Assembly (NCBI GenBank): GCA_017517765.1
Contig: JAFWYE010000009.1
Location: forward strand, 124,001-188,000
Source: Bacilli bacterium
GTDB taxonomy: Bacteria; Bacillota_I; Bacilli_A; RFN20; DUOF01
Reading direction: 5' to 3'
Length of the DNA: 64,000 nucleotides
Each line of letters starts with the position of its first letter. The stretch's first letter is position 1. The notes under the pieces are model-generated. The model was not told the DNA's origin. It saw nothing but the letters and a program-made list of their open reading frames with translations, and did no database searches. Both the position numbers and the translations under genes were made by a program. Shown here piece after piece: positions 41,596-49,624 of the stretch.

Positions 41596-43365
41596 TTCAT
41601 TAGCTAATCCTTGTTCTGCCTCTAACATCTTACTATAGAATTGGTTAGTATATAACTTATAATACTTACCTTCCTTTTCCATTAACTCTCTGTGGTTACC
41701 CATTTCTATAATAGTTCCCTTATCTAAATAAATAATCTTATCTGCATCTTTAATCGTAGAAAGTCTGTGTGCAATAAAGATACATGTTTTATCCTTAAAT
41801 TGATTATTAATACAGTTTTGAATTAATTGTTCAGTTTTAGAGTCAATACTACTAGTGGCCTCATCAAGAATAACTATATCAGGATTTTTAAGTAATACTC
41901 TAGCAAATGCAAGAAGTTGCTTTTGTCCATTAGATAAAAGAACTCCACCTTCACCTACTTTAGTATGATACTTATCTTTCATTTTATCGATAAATTCATC
42001 TAAACCAATTTGCTTACAAACTTTTATTACTTCTTCTTCACTAGCATCTTGTTTACCATATCTAATGTTATTAATAATAGAATCATCAAATAACATAGCA
42101 TCTTGTAAAATAAAGCCAATGTTTTCTCTAATAAATGTTTGTGGTAAATCTAAGTAATCTTTATCATCAAATAAGATTTGTCCTTTTGTTGGTTCATAGA
42201 ATCTATAAATCAAACTAGCAATTGTAGACTTACCACTACCAGTACGTCCAACAAGTGCAACTTTACTTTTAGGTTCTACAAGCAAATTAAAATCAGTTAA
42301 TACTTGTTCACCTTTTGGATATTTAAACGTTAAGTTTTTAAACTCAATTTTTCCCTTTAGAGCTTCAGGATTCATATCAATATTTTCCCTATCTACTACT
42401 AATGGAGTTAAAGATAACATTTTATCAATTTTCTCTGCAGAAACTAATACCTCAGAGAATGCTTCAAAGTTATCTGAGAAAGAACAGATAGAATACAAGC
42501 ATCTATCAAATAATATAAAGAACAAATATAGTTCTCCATAAGATATGCTAAGTGAATAGTATTCATTGTAAGAAAGATAGAATAATATACCTATTGCTAT
42601 AGCTACAATTAAGTCTATATTTCTCCATAGTAATTGTCCTAAATAATGTCTATTCATCTCTTGCTTAGCTTGATTCCTACACAAAATGTCATATTCAGTA
42701 TTATTTTTTTCTTCTAGATTTAATGCTTTAATTGTCTTAATTCCCATTATTCCATCATTAATATGACTAAGTCTCTTCTTTCGCGCTTCTCTTCTTCTAT
42801 CATCAATCTTATTAAGCATTTTGAAAGTCACCTTAGTTAATATTAGAATGATTGGTGTACATGCAAGAATAATTAAACTTAATTTAAAGTTAACTATTGC
42901 ACATATTAAATAACAAGAAATCATAGTTACAGCATTAATAACAAGATACATACTAGGCCAAAAGAACCCCTCACCAATTATTTCTACATCACCAACAAGT
43001 GTATTGATAGTGGCACCAGTAGCATGATTGCTATGATACTCTTTATCTAAATCCATTGCTTTTTTAAATAACTTCTCTCTTACTTCGATATTTACTGTCC
43101 TTGTTATTTTATTACCATTTTTAAAAGCTAAAGCAAAAGTTATATTACTTGTAAGTTGGATAACTATAATACAAGTGATTACTGTAATAAATAATGGTAT
43201 GCTATTTTCTTTAAAAGCTTTATCTATACCAAAATATGAGAATATAAATAAGATACCAATCTCACACAAAGCATATATTGCAGCAAGAATATATATCTTT
43301 TTAAAGTTAACACTTTTTGGTAAAACTCTTTTAAAGATTTCTATCATTCTTTTAATAGATTTCAT
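41590..43365 (-). CDS. Heterodimeric ABC exporter subunit with the catalytic Walker B (BmrD/LmrD-like)
   Basis: 591 residues. Six membrane helices fill about 15-310 and the nucleotide-binding domain follows. Walker A is GRTGSGKST near 375, the Q-loop is FILQDAMLF, and Walker B is VILDEATSSID with the catalytic Glu present; the H-loop is IAHRLSTI. The signature is degenerate, LLSNGQKQ instead of LSGGQ. It pairs with the upstream gene, whose Walker B lacks the Glu but whose signature is intact, so one ATP site is active and one degenerate. The ATG at 43365 shares a base with the preceding stop (TAATG), with GAGGAGG upstream. A multidrug or peptide exporter is likely. Confidence 0.9.
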   Translation of the reverse strand: MKSIKRMIEIFKRVLPKSVNFKKIYILAAIYALCEIGILFIFSYFGIDKAFKENSIPLFITVITCIIVIQLTSNITFALAFKNGNKITRTVNIEVREKLFKKAMDLDKEYHSNHATGATINTLVGDVEIIGEGFFWPSMYLVINAVTMISCYLICAIVNFKLSLIILACTPIILILTKVTFKMLNKIDDRRREARKKRLSHINDGIMGIKTIKALNLEEKNNTEYDILCRNQAKQEMNRHYLGQLLWRNIDLIVAIAIGILFYLSYNEYYSLSISYGELYLFFILFDRCLYSICSFSDNFEAFSEVLVSAEKIDKMLSLTPLVVDRENIDMNPEALKGKIEFKNLTFKYPKGEQVLTDFNLLVEPKSKVALVGRTGSGKSTIASLIYRFYEPTKGQILFDDKDYLDLPQTFIRENIGFILQDAMLFDDSIINNIRYGKQDASEEEVIKVCKQIGLDEFIDKMKDKYHTKVGEGGVLLSNGQKQLLAFARVLLKNPDIVILDEATSSIDSKTEQLIQNCINNQFKDKTCIFIAHRLSTIKDADKIIYLDKGTIIEMGNHRELMEKEGKYYKLYTNQFYSKMLEAEQGLANEE

Positions 43366-45125
43366 TAACACACCTCCTCTATCATTTGTTGTAATTTCCA
43401 AACGTTAGAGTAGAAGCCTTCTTTATTAATAAGTTCTTCATGAGTTCCCATTTCTGAGATCTTTCCATCCTCTAAAACAATTATCTTATCTGCATCTTTT
43501 ACATTTAGTAAGTTATGAGAAATTATAATTGTAGTAGCTTTTTCTTTACTTATAGAATCTTTTATTTTCTTAGACACTATGTTGTCCACAGCACTAAGTG
43601 TGTCATCTAAAATAAGTATTTTCTTATTCTTTATGATAGTTCTAAGTAAAGATAATCTTTGTCTTTGTCCACCTGATAAGGTTACTCCTCTTTCACCCAC
43701 AACAGTTTCAAGACCACTTTCAAACTTATTAATATCTTCATCTAGTCCTACTCTTTTTAAATACATATCTAAATCAACACGGTCATTATCAATTAATACT
43801 AAAATATTATCTTTTATAGATTTTGAGAAAATATAAGCATCTTGAAGTACAACACCCATATTCTCTCTTATACATTTCTTACTATAATCTTTAAGTTCGA
43901 CACCATCAACAGTTATACTACCAGAGCTATAATCATATAATCTAGTCAATAAGTTAACAATACTAGTTTTGCCAGACCCGGACTTTCCTACTATACCTAA
44001 TGTTTCTCCCTCATGTAACTCAAAACTAATATTCTCTAAAATATTTTCTTTATCATATTTCATGCTAACATTGTTAAATACAATATTACCTTTTATTTCC
44101 TTCTCTATAGTTCCATCTTCTTTATATTCTTCTTCAATTTTAAAGTACTCATTAAGCCTTTTTACAGATATAAATGTTCTTACAAATGTAGTTATATGAT
44201 TTATAACTTGGCTAGCATCATTTAAAAATGTTGAGCTAAGTACTGCTACAGCACTTACAATTGCAAGTGTTGCATTTCCACTAAAGAATAAATATGCAAG
44301 AAGAATAAGGCAACCTACTATATAGAAAGATGTGATGATGTCTGATATTAACCAATATTTACAATGTAAGTTGTTAATATAATAGTTGTTATTCTCTTTT
44401 TTATCATTTACTTCTTTGAATTTATCAAATTCATATTTCTCATTTGCGAAACTTTTAACTAAACTATAGTTAGTAATACTTTGTTGAATCGTACTGTTAA
44501 GTTCACTGTAATGTTTTGAAGATTCAATTTCTCTTTTCTTAATCTTAAAATAACCATAATATGTTGAAAACGATACACATATTACTAGTGCTACTAAACT
44601 AACTAAGAATACTGATTTAGATAATCTAAATATTTGATATAAAGTAGTAGTTGTAGTAAACACTATTCTAAATAATTCGTATAATGAATTTCTAAATAAT
44701 CCTGGGATTCTTCTACAATCCTCAATATTCCTTTGAATTATGTCTCCTGTAGATCTACTAACATATTCCTTGGAATGAATGTCTAGTACATGCTTGTAGA
44801 ATTCTTCACTTAAATCTATATACAAATATTGATAATGAAGATTTCTAAGCGTTCTAGCTAACATGTTGCCCAATATTGTAAGCGCCATAATAATTACATA
44901 GATAATAGCAATAGAAGTTACTCTAGTCTCCTTATTTGTAAAATCTACGAAGTTATTTATAAATTCTGGTAATACAGTGGCTTCATCACCAAAAATTCCT
45001 AACACCTCACCAATAAATAGGCCTGTCAAAGAGGATAAGTAACGTTGAAAGAATAATATCAAAAGTAGCCCCAAATAAAGTGGTAGCCATTTCATTATAC
45101 ATTTAAAAATTTTGTTGTTTTTCAT
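43365..45125 (-). CDS. Heterodimeric ABC exporter subunit with degenerate Walker B (BmrC/LmrC-like)
   Basis: 586 residues, type IV exporter half-transporter: six helices over about 10-320 and a C-terminal ATPase domain. Walker A is GKSGSGKTS near 371, the Q-loop is VVLQDAYIF, the signature TLSGGQRQRL is canonical, and Walker B is ILILDDTLSAVD, in which the catalytic Glu is replaced by Asp. The H-loop is IISHNLLNV. This matches the degenerate-site subunit of BmrCD, LmrCD and TM287/288, which is also encoded first. Its ribosome binding site GTGGAG (45139-45134) can base-pair with the leader, so translation is probably controlled by the upstream leader peptide. Confidence 0.9.
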   Translation of the reverse strand: MKNNKIFKCIMKWLPLYLGLLLILFFQRYLSSLTGLFIGEVLGIFGDEATVLPEFINNFVDFTNKETRVTSIAIIYVIIMALTILGNMLARTLRNLHYQYLYIDLSEEFYKHVLDIHSKEYVSRSTGDIIQRNIEDCRRIPGLFRNSLYELFRIVFTTTTTLYQIFRLSKSVFLVSLVALVICVSFSTYYGYFKIKKREIESSKHYSELNSTIQQSITNYSLVKSFANEKYEFDKFKEVNDKKENNNYYINNLHCKYWLISDIITSFYIVGCLILLAYLFFSGNATLAIVSAVAVLSSTFLNDASQVINHITTFVRTFISVKRLNEYFKIEEEYKEDGTIEKEIKGNIVFNNVSMKYDKENILENISFELHEGETLGIVGKSGSGKTSIVNLLTRLYDYSSGSITVDGVELKDYSKKCIRENMGVVLQDAYIFSKSIKDNILVLIDNDRVDLDMYLKRVGLDEDINKFESGLETVVGERGVTLSGGQRQRLSLLRTIIKNKKILILDDTLSAVDNIVSKKIKDSISKEKATTIIISHNLLNVKDADKIIVLEDGKISEMGTHEELINKEGFYSNVWKLQQMIEEVC

Positions 45126-45270
45126 TGTTTCATCTCCACTCTTTGTTTAATTTTAGTAGAGACAAAAATCATTTTACTTACGTTTAAAAACGTGAGCAAA
45201 AAAGCTTTTCCCTCTACTATTCTTTTTGTAATTTTTTACTAAATTTATCATTTTGCTCACATCCTTTCCG
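45126..45270 (-). promoter_or_regulatory. Leader attenuator of the ABC exporter operon
   Basis: The leader RNA holds five segments on the minus strand. S1 GTGAGCAAAA (45260-45251) is a perfect partner of S3 TTTTGCTCAC (45201-45192). S2 TAGTAGAG (45219-45212) is a perfect partner of S4 CTCTACTA (45161-45154). CTCTAC in S4 also pairs with S5 GTGGAG (45139-45134), the exporter ribosome binding site. S1-S3 and S2-S4 interleave and cannot easily coexist, while S2-S4 and S4-S5 exclude each other. A further hairpin ACGTTT/AAACGT (45193-45180) overlaps S3. The leader ORF runs through S2 and S3. This is the layout of ribosome-mediated attenuators. Confidence 0.6.
45174..45251 (-). CDS. Leader peptide ORF of the ABC exporter (25 codons)
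   Basis: A 25-residue basic peptide starting MINLVKNYKK and ending FFAHVFKRK, stop TAA at 45176-45174. The start ATG overlaps leader segment S1 and is preceded by AAAGGA about ten bases upstream. The coding part contains pairing segments S2 and S3, so a ribosome moving on or stalled in it would change which hairpins can form. The exporter ATG lies 48 bases after its stop. It is too short for a protein of its own, and the composition (FF, HVF, KRK) gives no clue to the inducer. Known precedents are ermC-type and bmrB-type leader peptides; the identity here is inferred from arrangement only. Confidence 0.55.
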   Translation of the reverse strand: MINLVKNYKKNSRGKSFFAHVFKRK

Positions 45271-45276
45271 CCTACA

Positions 45277-45306
45277 ATAATACCCCTCTCTATATTTAAA
45301 AAGCAA
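45277..45306 (-). promoter_or_regulatory. Probable promoter of the ABC exporter operon
   Basis: On the minus strand: TTGCTT (45306-45301), an 18-base spacer and TATTAT (45282-45277), placing the start near 45270, just upstream of the leader peptide ribosome binding site. Confidence 0.5.
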
Positions 45307-45342
45307 GAAGAATTTTCAAAAAAACTAAATTTATTCAAACAT

Positions 45343-45371
45343 TTGTCATATTTTGTATTTTTTTCTATTAT
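45343..45371 (+). promoter_or_regulatory. Promoter of the DUF1538/P-II operon
   Basis: TTGTCA (45343-45348), a 17-base spacer and TATTAT (45366-45371). It leaves an AT-rich leader of about 90 bases in which I see no stable structure. Confidence 0.55.
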
Positions 45372-45467
45372 TTTTTATTTTTTCAAAAAGTTTCATAGGA
45401 TTTAATTAATTTAATAGCCCTAAATATATTATTATTAAATTATAGATATATTTAAGGAGGAAGAGAG

Positions 45468-47009
45468 ATGCTTATTCAATTATGGGATAAAATTAAAGAA
45501 GCATTAGTCTCTGTGCTACCTGTATCCTCGATTGTACTTATTTTATCATTTACACCTTTAGTTAATTTAGGCACGAATGAAATAATTATGTTTGTTATTT
45601 GTGCAATTGTATTAATTATTGGTATTGCCCTATTTAACTTAGGAGCAGACATGGCGATGACTCCAATGGGAGAAAAAGTTGGATCATCACTTACAAAGAC
45701 AAAGAAAGTATCAATAATGGTTGCTGTAGCATTTGTCATGGGGCTACTAATCACAATAGCAGAACCAGATTTATCTGTTCTTGCTTCACAAGTAAGTAGT
45801 GTTTTGAGCGCTAACACTCTTATTTATTCAATTGGACTGGGAGTTGGATTATTCCTTGTTTTGTCAGTGCTAAAAATTGTATTTAAAAAAGATTTATCAA
45901 TGATGTTAATGTTCTTTTATATGTTAATGTTTGCTGTGTCTTGTGTTGTTATTACAAATGGAAATGGTAGATTTTTAGCATTATCTTATGACTCTGGAGG
46001 AGTTACTACAGGGCCAATCACAGTTCCATTTATCATGGCTTTGGGTGTAGGTATTGCCTCTACTATTGGAGGAAGAAATTCAAAAGAAAATTCATTTGGT
46101 TTAATTGCTTTATGTTCAATCGGACCTATCCTAACAGTTTTACTTTTAGGAATGGGAATTGATAGTAGTAAGCTAGTTGTTAATCCAAGTCCTAGCGATT
46201 ACTCTATTGCACTTACTTTAAGTGAAAACGCTAATGTAATACTTCATGAGTTACTAATAAAGAGTAAAGAAGTATTGATTGCATTAGCATTAATAGTAGT
46301 TTTCTTTTTAGTGATTCAATTTATATTCATAAAGTTACCAAAAAAGAAACTATTACAAATATTTATTGGTATTGGTTATACATTTGTTGGACTTGTATTA
46401 TTTTTAACTGCAGCAAGTGTAGGATATTTACCTATTGGATACCAAATGGGTAATCAATTAGCAAGTCATGGAGAATCACTAGTAATTATATTTGGATTTA
46501 TCCTAGGTTTAGTTGTTGTACTTGCAGAACCTGCAGTTCATGTATTAACTAAACAAGTTGAAGAAATAACTACAGGTGGAGTTAGTAAAAAAGCTATGTT
46601 AGTTGCATTGTCTATTGGTGTAGGTATATCTCTTGGCTTATCTATGATTAGAATTGTGTTTGATTTTTCAATTCTTTATTACATTATCCCAGGTTATTTT
46701 ATATCTTTAGGATTATCATTCTTTGTTCCTAAAATGTATACGGCAATTGCATTTGACTCAGGAGGAGTTGCTTCTGGACCACTAACTTCAAGTTTTATTC
46801 TTCCATTTGCTATTGGTACATGTGCTGCTATTGCTCCTGGAACTGTTTTAGAAAATGCCTTTGGTATTGTAGCAATGGTTGCAATGACTCCACTTATTAC
46901 AATTCAATTACTTGGATTTAAATCTGTAATATCTAAGAAAGCAAAAGAAAAGATCTTGATGAAGAGAATCATTGATGCAAATGATGAACAAATCATCAAT
47001 TTCATGTAA
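45468..47009 (+). CDS. DUF1538 integral membrane protein
   Basis: 513 residues with 12 or more membrane helices in two homologous halves. The family repeat is seen twice: FNLGADMAMTPMGEKVGSSL with ITIAEPDLSVLASQVSS in the first half, and YLPIGYQMGNQLASHGES with VVLAEPAVHVLTKQVEEIT in the second. Each half also has a DSGGV-TGP motif (YDSGGVTTGPITVPFIMALG and FDSGGVASGPLTSSFILPF), which looks like a substrate or ion site. The function is not established; the repeat architecture suggests a transporter. It is followed by two P-II-like genes 12 and 3 bases apart, implying regulation by cytosolic P-II-type signals. Ribosome binding site AAGGAGGAAG. Confidence 0.9.
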   Translation: MLIQLWDKIKEALVSVLPVSSIVLILSFTPLVNLGTNEIIMFVICAIVLIIGIALFNLGADMAMTPMGEKVGSSLTKTKKVSIMVAVAFVMGLLITIAEPDLSVLASQVSSVLSANTLIYSIGLGVGLFLVLSVLKIVFKKDLSMMLMFFYMLMFAVSCVVITNGNGRFLALSYDSGGVTTGPITVPFIMALGVGIASTIGGRNSKENSFGLIALCSIGPILTVLLLGMGIDSSKLVVNPSPSDYSIALTLSENANVILHELLIKSKEVLIALALIVVFFLVIQFIFIKLPKKKLLQIFIGIGYTFVGLVLFLTAASVGYLPIGYQMGNQLASHGESLVIIFGFILGLVVVLAEPAVHVLTKQVEEITTGGVSKKAMLVALSIGVGISLGLSMIRIVFDFSILYYIIPGYFISLGLSFFVPKMYTAIAFDSGGVASGPLTSSFILPFAIGTCAAIAPGTVLENAFGIVAMVAMTPLITIQLLGFKSVISKKAKEKILMKRIIDANDEQIINFM

Positions 47010-47021
47010 GGAGGTATTTAT

Positions 47022-47510
47022 ATGGATTCAAAAGAAATAAAACAAAAGAAGTCAACCTCTAAAATTATAAAAGAAACAGTTAAGAAAGTTTCAGATAAAA
47101 CTAAAGTTAAAGAAACTGCAAAAAAAGTTACTAGTAAGAGTAAAAAGGAAATAGAAAGTACTGGTCTTGAAGCTCCTAAAAAATTAAAAATACTTGTAAC
47201 AATTGTAGAGAGAAGTAAATCTGATTTTTATTTATCTGCGCTTGAAGGGTTTGATGTAAACATGCAAACTCTTGTGTATGCCAAAGGTACTGCTTCAAAA
47301 GAGATTGCAGGATTAGTTGGTTTAAATGATGACAACAAAGCAATGATTCTAAGTATTGTAAAAGAGGAAAAGATAAAAGAAATTCTTGCAACTTACGAAG
47401 ATAAATACTTCAAAACTAAACGTGGTAAAGGTGTAGCATTTACTATTCCTATCTCCTCAGTTATTGGAGTTATGGTTTATAAATTCTTACTTAATGTAAA
47501 TGAAGGGTAG
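47022..47510 (+). CDS. P-II-family regulator with a Lys-rich N-terminal extension
   Basis: 162 residues. Residues 1-48 are a Lys/Ser/Thr-rich extension (KKVSDKTKVKETAKKV). The P-II/GlnB-like ferredoxin fold occupies 50-160: KILVTIVERSKSDFYLSALEG, a T-loop-like segment around YAKGTASKEIAGLVG, MILSIVKEEKIKEILATY, and a B-loop-like TKRGKGVAFTIPISSVIG. It lacks the canonical T-loop uridylylation tyrosine context, so nitrogen sensing in the GlnB sense is doubtful. The gene lies 12 bases after the DUF1538 gene and three before a second P-II-like gene, so it probably binds and controls that membrane protein (inference). Confidence 0.82.
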   Translation: MDSKEIKQKKSTSKIIKETVKKVSDKTKVKETAKKVTSKSKKEIESTGLEAPKKLKILVTIVERSKSDFYLSALEGFDVNMQTLVYAKGTASKEIAGLVGLNDDNKAMILSIVKEEKIKEILATYEDKYFKTKRGKGVAFTIPISSVIGVMVYKFLLNVNEG

Positions 47511-47513
47511 GTA

Positions 47514-47855
47514 ATGAAAATGAAAGAAAAATTCGAATTAATAATGTGTATTGTAAACTCTGGATTTAGTGAAACTGTAATGAGTTGTGCTAGAGAGTGT
47601 GGAGCTAAGGGTGGTACCATAATACAAGGTAGAGGTACTGCTAAAGATGAAGTAGAAAATGCATTCAACATTTCTATTCATCCTGAAAAAGAAATCGTAA
47701 TGATTATAGTTAGTAAAGCTATAAAAGAAGCTGTGTTACATAGCTTATATAAAAATGTAGGTCTAGATTCTCCAGGACAAGGAATAGCATTTACTGTTCC
47801 AGTAGATGATGTTGTAGGTATGAATACACAAGATAAGAAAACAACCAATAAATAA
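47514..47855 (+). CDS. P-II-family regulator-like protein
   Basis: 113 residues, compact P-II fold without the extension of its neighbour: FELIMCIVNSGFSETVMSCA, then CGAKGGTIIQGRGTAKDE as the T-loop region, EKEIVMIIVSKAIKEAVLHS, and GQGIAFTVPVDDVVGM equivalent to the B-loop. Its C-terminal tail (NTQDKKTTNK) is short. With the upstream P-II-like protein it could form a heterotrimer or act as a second sensor for the DUF1538 protein. Two in-frame ATGs occur (47514 and 47520); AAGGG in the end of the preceding gene fits the first. Confidence 0.82.
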   Translation: MKMKEKFELIMCIVNSGFSETVMSCARECGAKGGTIIQGRGTAKDEVENAFNISIHPEKEIVMIIVSKAIKEAVLHSLYKNVGLDSPGQGIAFTVPVDDVVGMNTQDKKTTNK

Positions 47856-47896
47856 TTATTTATACGTGTTATAATTTATGTATTGGAGGTTTAATT

Positions 47897-48805
47897 ATGA
47901 AATATGTATTTTTTGATATAGAGTGCGCAAATTATGTAAATGACATGTTTACTATTTGCACGTTTGGTTACACTATTGTAGATTCAAATTTTAATGTGAT
48001 TAAAAAAGAAGATATTTTAATTAACCCTCACTCTAAATTTAATAAAATTGTCTTAAATAAAATAATTCATTATAAAGAAGAAGACTTTTTAGATAAGCCC
48101 TCTTTTGCAGAAATATATCCATTTATAAAAGAATTATTAACTAATAAAGATCACATGTGTTTTGGTTTTGATGTTGGTAATGATTTGAGATTTTTAAATG
48201 GAGAATATAAAAGATATGACTTAGAACCTATAAATGTTAAAGCTTATGATATCCAACATATTCACAAGTTAATAAAACAACTTAAAACTCCTGAATCTTT
48301 ATCTAAAGCTGCAATGAGTATGGATATAGATTTTGATTCTATAGAGTTACACAATTCTAAAGACGATGCTTATCTTACTATGTTAGTGGCAAAAGAGTTA
48401 GAAAAGATAAGTGATACACCATTACATCAACTTATTAACTTGAGCAACCATATTGCTATTGATAGCAATAATATTGTTAATCCTAATAAGGCTAGAAGCA
48501 ATGAATTAAAACTATTAATCAGTAAATATCCCGAAAGAAATAAAGCCTTTTCTTTCTGCTTGTCAGAGGAGCTAGAAGCTAAAGATAAAGAAAATGATTA
48601 TGTATTAATAAAAAGTATATTAGATGCAGGATATTCCTATACTACTAGAGTGAATGCTTCTAGAGTTTATGTCAGTGATACTGAAACAGATCCTAGAGAT
48701 GAAACTTATTTGAAAAGAATAGAAAAGCATCCTGATAAGACAAAAAAGATAAGTAAAAAACAATTACTTTCTATGATAAAAAATAAGCCTAGTGTAAAAG
48801 TATAA
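47897..48805 (+). CDS. DnaQ-like DEDDh 3'-5' exonuclease with a C-terminal extension
   Basis: 302 residues. The exonuclease domain occupies about 1-175: motif I FFDIECANY with the Asp-Glu pair, motif II CFGFDVGNDLRFL with Asp near 97, and motif III HNSKDDAYLTMLVAKEL with His and Asp near 155-160. These are the acidic and histidine residues of the DEDDh active site. The last 125 residues are a Lys-rich extension of unknown function (KKISKKQLLSMIKNKPS) not seen in plain DnaQ. It may act on RNA or DNA; the family does not settle this. The GGAGG site is well placed, and the gene is monocistronic. Confidence 0.82.
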   Translation: MKYVFFDIECANYVNDMFTICTFGYTIVDSNFNVIKKEDILINPHSKFNKIVLNKIIHYKEEDFLDKPSFAEIYPFIKELLTNKDHMCFGFDVGNDLRFLNGEYKRYDLEPINVKAYDIQHIHKLIKQLKTPESLSKAAMSMDIDFDSIELHNSKDDAYLTMLVAKELEKISDTPLHQLINLSNHIAIDSNNIVNPNKARSNELKLLISKYPERNKAFSFCLSEELEAKDKENDYVLIKSILDAGYSYTTRVNASRVYVSDTETDPRDETYLKRIEKHPDKTKKISKKQLLSMIKNKPSVKV

Positions 48806-48832
48806 AACGTGGATTTCTCCACGTTTTTTATA
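48802..48832. terminator. Bidirectional intrinsic terminator
   Basis: Ten-base-pair stem AAAACGTGGA (48804-48813) / TCCACGTTTT (48818-48827) with loop TTTC, shared by the exonuclease gene and the convergent pseudouridine synthase gene. Confidence 0.9.
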
Positions 48833-49535
48833 TTGCCTTTAAGCTTTCTATTTCTTCATTTGTTAATAATCTATATTCACCCTCATTTAAAGACTCATCT
48901 AAGACTATATCTTTAAACTTTATTCTTTTTAAGAATACAACTTCTTTATTTAATGCGATAAACATTCTTTTTAATTGATGGAATTTACCTTCGCTTATAG
49001 TGGCATAGCACTCACTTATTTCATCGCTTTTTATTATCTCTAGTTCTCCCTCTTTTGTAACATAACCATCCTCTAAAGTTATTCCCTCTTTAAAAGCTTT
49101 TACATCACTTTCATCTAATCTTCCTTTTATCTTTAAATAATATACTTTACTGACATGCTTTTTAGGTGATAGTAATTCATGAGCTAGTTTACCATCATTA
49201 CTTAATATAAGTAGCCCCACACTATCCTTATCTAATCTTCCAAAAGGAAATAGTTCTTTGTAGGCATATTCACTAACTAAATCTATTACTGTTGTATCTT
49301 TTGAGTCTGTGGTAGCACTTACTACACCTGATGGTTTATTTAACATAATATAAACAAATTCTTGATACTCTATAACTTTGTCATTATATGTTACTACATC
49401 TTTATTTTCATCTAATTTATATGAAGAATCTTTGATAATTTTATCATTAACTTTTATTAAACCTTTTTTCAATATTTGCTTACTTTCACTTCTAGAACAA
49501 ACATTGCATTCTTTTAAAAATTTATCAAGTCTCAT
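48828..49535 (-). CDS. RsuA/RluB-family ribosomal pseudouridine synthase
   Basis: 235 residues. It converts specific uridines in rRNA to pseudouridine. The N-terminal S4 RNA-binding domain is MRLDKFLKECNVCSRSESKQ. The catalytic domain holds YIMLNKPSGVVSATTD near 62 and FGRLDKDSVGLLILSNDG near 97, with the catalytic Asp in GRLD. The C-terminal part has EGKFHQLKRMF and VVFLKRIKF, as in RsuA. The sequence does not tell 16S from 23S targets; the length is nearer RsuA. The start has AGGAAGTGA upstream. Confidence 0.92.
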   Translation of the reverse strand: MRLDKFLKECNVCSRSESKQILKKGLIKVNDKIIKDSSYKLDENKDVVTYNDKVIEYQEFVYIMLNKPSGVVSATTDSKDTTVIDLVSEYAYKELFPFGRLDKDSVGLLILSNDGKLAHELLSPKKHVSKVYYLKIKGRLDESDVKAFKEGITLEDGYVTKEGELEIIKSDEISECYATISEGKFHQLKRMFIALNKEVVFLKRIKFKDIVLDESLNEGEYRLLTNEEIESLKAI

Positions 49536-49624
49536 CTATTTCACTTCCTACAAAATTAACTATAACATACCCATAAACTTTATTTAAAGAAAAATAATGG
49601 TTATAATAATCTCGTGGTGATTAT

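Noticed and set aside
45476..45817. 113-codon minus-strand ORF inside the DUF1538 gene
   Set aside because: Antisense shadow of a conserved membrane protein; it could be mistaken for an upstream gene of the ABC operon, but its frame has no start signal.
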